Source: Rhizophagus sp. LPA8_4_AMF | Taxonomy: Eukaryota > Glomeromycota > Glomeromycetes > Glomerales > Glomeraceae | Direction of reading: 5' to 3' | NCBI GenBank assembly: GCA_021464525.1 | Contig: JADRCO010000279.1 | Span: forward strand, 1 to 39,345 | Length of the DNA: 39,345 bases | In this document: piece by piece, positions 34,601 through 39,345 of the stretch | Layout of the letters: each line of letters begins with the position of its first letter | Numbering within the stretch: the first letter of the stretch is position 1 | Translations under genes and position numbers: made by a program | The notes under the pieces: generated by a model | Database searches by the model: none | What the model was told of the DNA's origin: nothing | What the model saw: the letters and a program-made list of their open reading frames with translations, nothing else

Positions 34601-36460
34601 TAATATTTAATAATAGACAGTTAAAAACACTTCAACTTATTAGCGATAATCCTGTTTGGAGATCATTTATAACATTACAATCAGTTTCAGAGAAGCAATT
34701 AATTAGAATTCTTTCAAATATTCTTGATAAATCAATTCAAGAAATCCAAAACTCTAATAATTCTGATGATTTAAAGTGGAAAGAAAAATTATCTTTTGAA
34801 TTTAAATATTATAATAATGAGCTGAAATCATATAAGATATGTTTACAATATTATCGTTCGTTTAAGAATTCAGAATTGGAAGCTATCAGAGAAGGTATGA
34901 TAATAATATAATTATTTATTATTAAACCGATATGTAAATACTTATAATTCTTTTCTTTATATTAAGCTTCAAATGTGATTTCTTTGCTTTCGAAATTTTT
35001 CAAAGTTACTACATCAATGTTACATGCAAGTTTATTAGAAATGGATGATACATTTGATAATAAAGTTGTATTAAAACAGTGTATAACTTTATTATCAATT
35101 GTTATCGAATTTATATTTATAATTAATTATGAATTCGATAAGGATATTTTACTTAAAATTTTTAGATTTGTTTGTGACTTAATGAAAATTTTCTATAATG
35201 AAGGTATTAAATTAGATTTTACGTTAAATTTTTAATTGGGTTGGATTAACTTTTTAATTATCTCTAATCTTTCTCTCAATTTTTTTCAGATCCGAATAGT
35301 GAATTATCAAAAGATTTAGATGCAATGTTTAATTCAATTATTTCAAAATTATCAAAAGAAAAATATGATATCATTGCAAATGATATTTTGAATAAGCTTG
35401 AAAATTCATCATTTTCAGTTGGAAATAATACAAACGATAATAAAATATTTTTAATTAATTTGATCAATACCTTTCTTTGTAAATCTAACTATGGTAAATA
35501 TAGTTTAAAATTATTTTTTTTATTGACATAGGATGATTATGCATTAAAAACATTAATCCGACCTAATTAAATTAACACTTTGGCATTTATAGAACAACTA
35601 CGTAAATTGGAAAAAAAACTTCCTAATTTACTTTGTGGAATTGGTGGTATAGCAGAATTAATAAATAAAGTTAAACATGGGATACAAATATTACGAATAT
35701 TGAAATTTCTTATCTGTCATAGAGTATGTATTAATTAATAACAAATATTTTATGATATTTTTTAATGAAAAAATTGAATTAAAATTTCAAAAAAATTTTT
35801 AATTAGGCATTTTCGTTTCAAAGCATGGATATTGGATTGGTTTTATCTACAGTGATATCATTAATATTACCTAAACGACAATATGAATTAAGTGAAGAAC
35901 AAGAGTTTAAAGAATTATTTGAAGAAATCTGTTATTTACTTTGTGATATACTTATGCATCGTCGTGAACAATTATATCACACAATACCAACATTCATATT
36001 TATTATACAAACAATGTTTCATTGTTTCAAAAAAACTCAAAAATCGTTTAGAGTGAATTTTAAAGAAATACAACAAAAAGAACATCAAGGAAGATATATA
36101 TCATGGTGGGAAGAACACATAAATAATCCATTACCAATAGAAAGTGCAAAGATATTTTCAAGATTATTAACAACAATTTCATATAGTAAAAAATCAAATA
36201 AATCAAAATTTAGTAATAAGGCTTTTGTTAAACATATTCCTTCATTATTATCAGAATATATTTACATACAAACAAAGAATAATATATTAGAAGCAAATAT
36301 AAGAGATATATTAAAGAATGGAACTTATTCTTTATTAGATTTATGTGGACAGTTTGAAAGAGATATAATTATGGTTAATTTAGATGTAGTTGGCAAAAAT
36401 TTATTTAAAAATTTATGGATTGATTATAACAAAGAATGGAAATATGTTGGAAGGGGTTAA
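31619..36460 (+). CDS. URB2: URB2/NPA2-family nucleolar ribosome-biogenesis protein
   Basis: In yeast, Urb2/Npa2 acts in early nucleolar pre-60S assembly and 27S pre-rRNA processing. My model has 14 exons: 31619-31862, 31940-32046, 32121-32299, 32368-32842, 32912-33147, 33357-33523, 33603-34036, 34112-34263, 34341-34535, 34617-34894, 34967-35203, 35290-35493, 35593-35723, 35807-36460. They total 3693 nt (1230 aa), with every phase consistent; the length is normal for the family. The protein is mostly helical, as expected of a repeat scaffold. The last exon carries the family's conserved C-terminal region (FVKHIPSLLSEYI; LLDLCGQFERDIIMVNLD; LFKNLWIDYNKEWKYVG), on which the assignment rests. 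KRRKLD in exon 4 could be a nuclear localisation signal. At intron 12, the nearer acceptor after GACATAG would give an immediate TGA; the acceptor before 35593 keeps the frame. Confidence 0.88.
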
Positions 36461-36713
36461 TTTGTTTGATTTGCCTTAATAAATGTAATTTTTTTTTTTA
36501 ATATAATAGAAAAAAGAAAATTATTAAAGTTATGAATTTCTACTTTTTTACATTAAAAATATTAAAAATATTATTCTTATTTTATCAAAATTCAAAATAA
36601 CCAAATATTAATAACTGGTTTAATAAATAATTAATAAATATTTAATTAATAAAAAAGCAAAATGATAAACTTTTTCTTTAAAGTTAAAGTTTATTATAAT
36701 ATTTTTTTTGAAT

Positions 36714-36877
36714 AATTGGGGCCTTTGCAATAGAAAGGGGGAAAACTACCAGAAAAAATTAATTTTATATTTATATGCCAAATATGTTCTATTAGTTATA
36801 AAAAGTTCAGATTTAATATTAACTTAAAAATTTTTTTTCTAGCAGTTTCCCCCCTTTCTATTGCAAAGACCCCAATT
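36714..36877. mobile_element. Miniature inverted-repeat element, 164 bp
   Basis: Near-perfect terminal inverted repeats of about 45 bp. The left end starts AATTGGGGCCTTTGCAATAG; the right end in reverse complement starts AATTGGGGTCTTTGCAATAG. Both continue with AAAGGGGG. The interior is non-coding A+T. It sits 254 bp after the URB2 stop codon. High arm identity suggests fairly recent activity. Target-site duplications are not clear. Confidence 0.8.
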
Positions 36878-37850
36878 GCTTAATTAAATAAAAAAAAAAA
36901 CTTTTTTCTAAAAAATTTTTTACAAAATGTTTTATATGTGAAAAATAAGCGTTGTAATAAGAAAGAAATTAACAGTTTTTTATAGAATATAATAGTTTAT
37001 AGAAAATAACAAACTTATTATACACTCTTTATTTTGATTATAAACATTTTTTTAATATTTTTTTATTTTTTAGAAGTAGTTTACAAAAGAGGCTGGCTTA
37101 AAGAAAACTTTTTTTGATAATTACATTAATACTTCATTTTTGGCTGAAGGGCTTTTCTCATTACTTGAAAGTCTAATTTATTTTATTTTCAAAATAAAAC
37201 TAACAGTACAGTGTACATGACTTGGGAAAACTTTGTAAAAAACAAAAGATTTTTGTCATTGGTCTTAGAATTTTTTTCTTAAAAACCAAAAGGATATCCT
37301 ATACTCTCTAAACAAAATAATAACATGTAATTGAAGATAAACAAATTTATTTTTGAATTTTCATCTGCAAATGGCAATTGAATAAACTAATCAAAAGAAC
37401 TCTATTTTACACCAAATATAGAGATCAATATTATTTATATTTTACACTTACCTTTTTTTTAGAAATTTTATTGGTTTGTTTTGGTTTGTTGATGTTTTTA
37501 AGGTTACTAAATGTACTACACTATAAGATCAACTATAATATTACCAATTCAAATATAGAATTCTGTTTTTTTTTGAATAGATAGGGTAGTTATTTATTTA
37601 GTTTTTTTTTAGAAAGTAGCATTTATTTTTTTTGTATTTAAAAAAAATATATAATGGTACTAAGTAAGCGAAAAAGAAAATTTATCTTTATGTCCTGTTA
37701 TTATGGATTAGTTTATAGTGGAATCATTAGTCAAGGTGGTATAAATTAAGTTGCATGTAATACTATACTATTAAATTTCTTATCACAACATAGTAATGTA
37801 GGTATGTTGATTACAAAAAATTAGTTAGTTAATTATTTGCTTATCTTTTA
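36878..37850. other. A+T-rich intergenic DNA, no gene seen
   Basis: Homopolymer-rich DNA with stops in all frames apart from one short plus-strand frame (37378-37584, no domain). Nothing else was recognised. Confidence 0.55.
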
Positions 37851-38181
37851 TGGCAAGCCATTCTATAGCAAAAGTCTGCTAGTTTACAACAGTTTCTCTG
37901 TAATTTTTAGCAGGTGCCTCTGCTGTTATTGCAGCAGATGATGAATTACACAAAAAGACTAACATAAAATTGCCTTTTGTGATAGTTTCACCAACTTGAT
38001 AAGATATTGAAAAAGGAAATTTTTTTGCCAATCTGTTTGTATAACAATTACCTGCTGCAACTACAGCAGTGCACCTGCTGAAAAATAGTGGAAGTCTGCT
38101 GCAAAACAGCAGGAGATGTGTTATAAAATGACAGGTTTCTTGCTGAAGACCAGCAGATTTTTGATATAGAACGGTTTGCCA
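37851..38181. mobile_element. Foldback element with CTGC/GCAG-rich arms, 331 bp
   Basis: The outer ends match in inverted orientation: TGGCAAGCCATTCTATAGCA at 37851 against TGGCAAACCGTTCTATATCA read back from 38181. A second inverted block lies inside: GCAGGTGCCTCTGCTGTTAT near 37911 against GCAGGTGCACTGCTGTAGTT read back from about 38080. The right arm has about 35 extra bases between the two blocks. Many CTGC and GCAG words occur. The minus-strand frame through it (37879-38190) is a by-product of the repeat. Non-coding foldback transposon or MITE; superfamily unknown. Confidence 0.7.
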
Positions 38182-38266
38182 GAACCCCAAATATTACATA
38201 TACAACTTAAAACTGATTTTTTGCCAAAAAAAATCCAATTTGCTCTTTTTTTATTTTCAGTTTTTT

Positions 38267-38387
38267 GCGATTATCTCAGCATCTAGTGATCTAATTTATG
38301 CAGATTTTTTTATTTTGTAGAGCTCGATAAGGGCTACAAAACAAAAAAAATCTGCATAAATTAGACCACTGGATGTTGAGATATTCG
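38267..38387. repeat. Long near-perfect hairpin, arms of about 57 bp
   Basis: The left arm (about 38267-38323) and right arm (about 38331-38387) are inverted copies with only a few mismatches around the shared core CTAATTTATGCAGATTTTTT, separated by a loop of about 7 bp. A transcript would form a long stem; as DNA it could extrude a cruciform. It is probably a small foldback element. No coding potential. Confidence 0.8.
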
Positions 38388-38699
38388 TAAAAATGTAATT
38401 TTTTTTATAAATTTAAGCCAATTTGCGAAAAAGTTACCCTCTGAGTTGTATATATAATGTCCAGGATTCTAGTTTACCATAACCTTTAAACTTTTTTACT
38501 GATCTTAAAATTATATATATTTGTAATAATTCTTAATGTATTGTCTTTTAACACAAATAAAAATAAAATAAAAATAATCTACAGTATCTTAAATAATTTA
38601 ATTTTTTTTAACATTGTAATTTTTTTAGTTTTTTTAAAAAGAAAATTGTCATTTTTTAATAAAATTTGCATTTAAAAAAACTTTATACTTTTTAAATAT

Positions 38700-39240
38700 T
38701 TTAGAAAGTTACTAATAACAAAAAAAAATTTTAAAAGTTACCATTATGAAAAATGTAACAGTCTCCATAAAAATTATATTTATAATTATAAAATTAATAT
38801 ACAAGTAGTTTTAAACTTGTTAAATAACTTTTAATTAATTAAGAAAGTTAATTTCATTTGACCAAAATGATTTAATTACGTTCTGAAGTTGTAAACAGAA
38901 AAATAAAAAATTTGAAAGTTAGTACTATTATGAAAAATGTAATGGTCTCTACAAGTATTATACTTACAATTATAAAAATTAATATATAGGTAGTTTCCAC
39001 CATGCTGAACAATTTTCAATTAATTAAGAAAATCAATTTTATTTGATAAAAGTAGTGAAAATATGCTCTGAAGTTAGTAAACAGAAAATCATAAAATCAT
39101 AAAATTTAAAATTTACTATTAAAAAATATTTTTATACAACTATCATACTTAAACTTTTGAAAATTGAAATAAAGGTAAATTTAACTTCATCATAATGTTT
39201 ACCAAAGCATTTATTAAATATTTATGTATAGTACTTATTG
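38700..39240 (+). repeat. Tandem repeat of about 185 bp, three diverged units
   Basis: The phrase ATTATGAAAAATGTAA occurs near 38744 and 38928 with a weaker form near 39117. TCTGAAGTT-GTAAACAGAAAA occurs near 38882 and 39068. TTAATTAATTAAGAAA-like blocks recur at the same spacing. The period is about 184-188 bp and the units are perhaps 75-80% alike by eye. The array may continue past the window end. No coding potential was seen. Confidence 0.6.
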
Positions 39241-39345
39241 AATACAAGATGCATTGAAAAAGTACTTATAAATGTTAACTTAAAATATTAAAAAAATACT
39301 TAAAAAATTAAATATTTAATAAATAATAAAATATAATACTATTTT

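Noticed and set aside
35534-35592. Earlier splice acceptor for URB2 intron 12
   Set aside because: Using the AG that follows GACAT gives an immediate in-frame TGA; the acceptor before 35593 keeps the frame and gives a coherent protein.
37879-38190. Minus-strand 103-codon frame
   Set aside because: It coincides with the inverted-repeat foldback element and has no protein-like features beyond the repeat.

Overview
The window looks like nuclear DNA of a filamentous fungus, most likely an arbuscular mycorrhizal fungus of the Rhizophagus type (Glomeromycotina). The grounds are very high A+T, many short introns with GTAAGT/GTATGT and TAG borders, a division-1 chitin synthase, an ion channel of the type common in that group, a protein-kinase-like gene ending in Sel1 repeats, and remnants of hAT and miniature inverted-repeat elements. 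The species is an inference; no rRNA or tRNA gene was seen.

Layout. Positions 1-11300 hold no convincing intact gene. They contain a decayed array of mini-exon-like units (200-733), an old element with imperfect terminal inverted repeats and a broken minus-strand coding remnant (2459-5198), two oppositely oriented copies of one miniature element (5440-5590 and 6021-6182) and long featureless A+T. At 11302-12735 an intronless plus-strand gene encodes a signal-peptide, cysteine-containing, Pro/Ser-stalked single-pass membrane protein. After a gap with a possible pseudogene (14121-14930) come two minus-strand multi-exon genes: chitin synthase (15039-17918, 4 exons, 884 aa) and a TRP-like cation channel with a propeller-like N-terminus (19525-23809, 7 exons, 1247 aa). 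Divergent from the channel, 248 bp away, is a plus-strand gene (24058-26714, 5 exons, 781 aa). It encodes two tandem helical-bundle domains, a kinase fold lacking key catalytic residues, and Sel1 repeats. Positions 26715-31618 hold a dead hAT transposon between two related broken gene fragments. A 14-exon URB2/NPA2 ribosome-biogenesis gene (31619-36460, 1230 aa) follows. The last 2.9 kb holds three foldback or miniature elements and a roughly 185-bp tandem repeat.

The exon models were joined by hand. Each of the four multi-exon genes closes with consistent phase at every junction and a total length divisible by three.

The best candidate for an undescribed system is the head-to-head pair at 19525-26714. 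The predicted pseudokinase resembles animal and plant MLKL in domain order (helical bundle, then pseudokinase), and its helical exon together with the following intron is tandemly duplicated. It shares a short promoter region with a TRP-like channel. A linked cell-death or membrane-signalling role is a hypothesis from architecture and position only.
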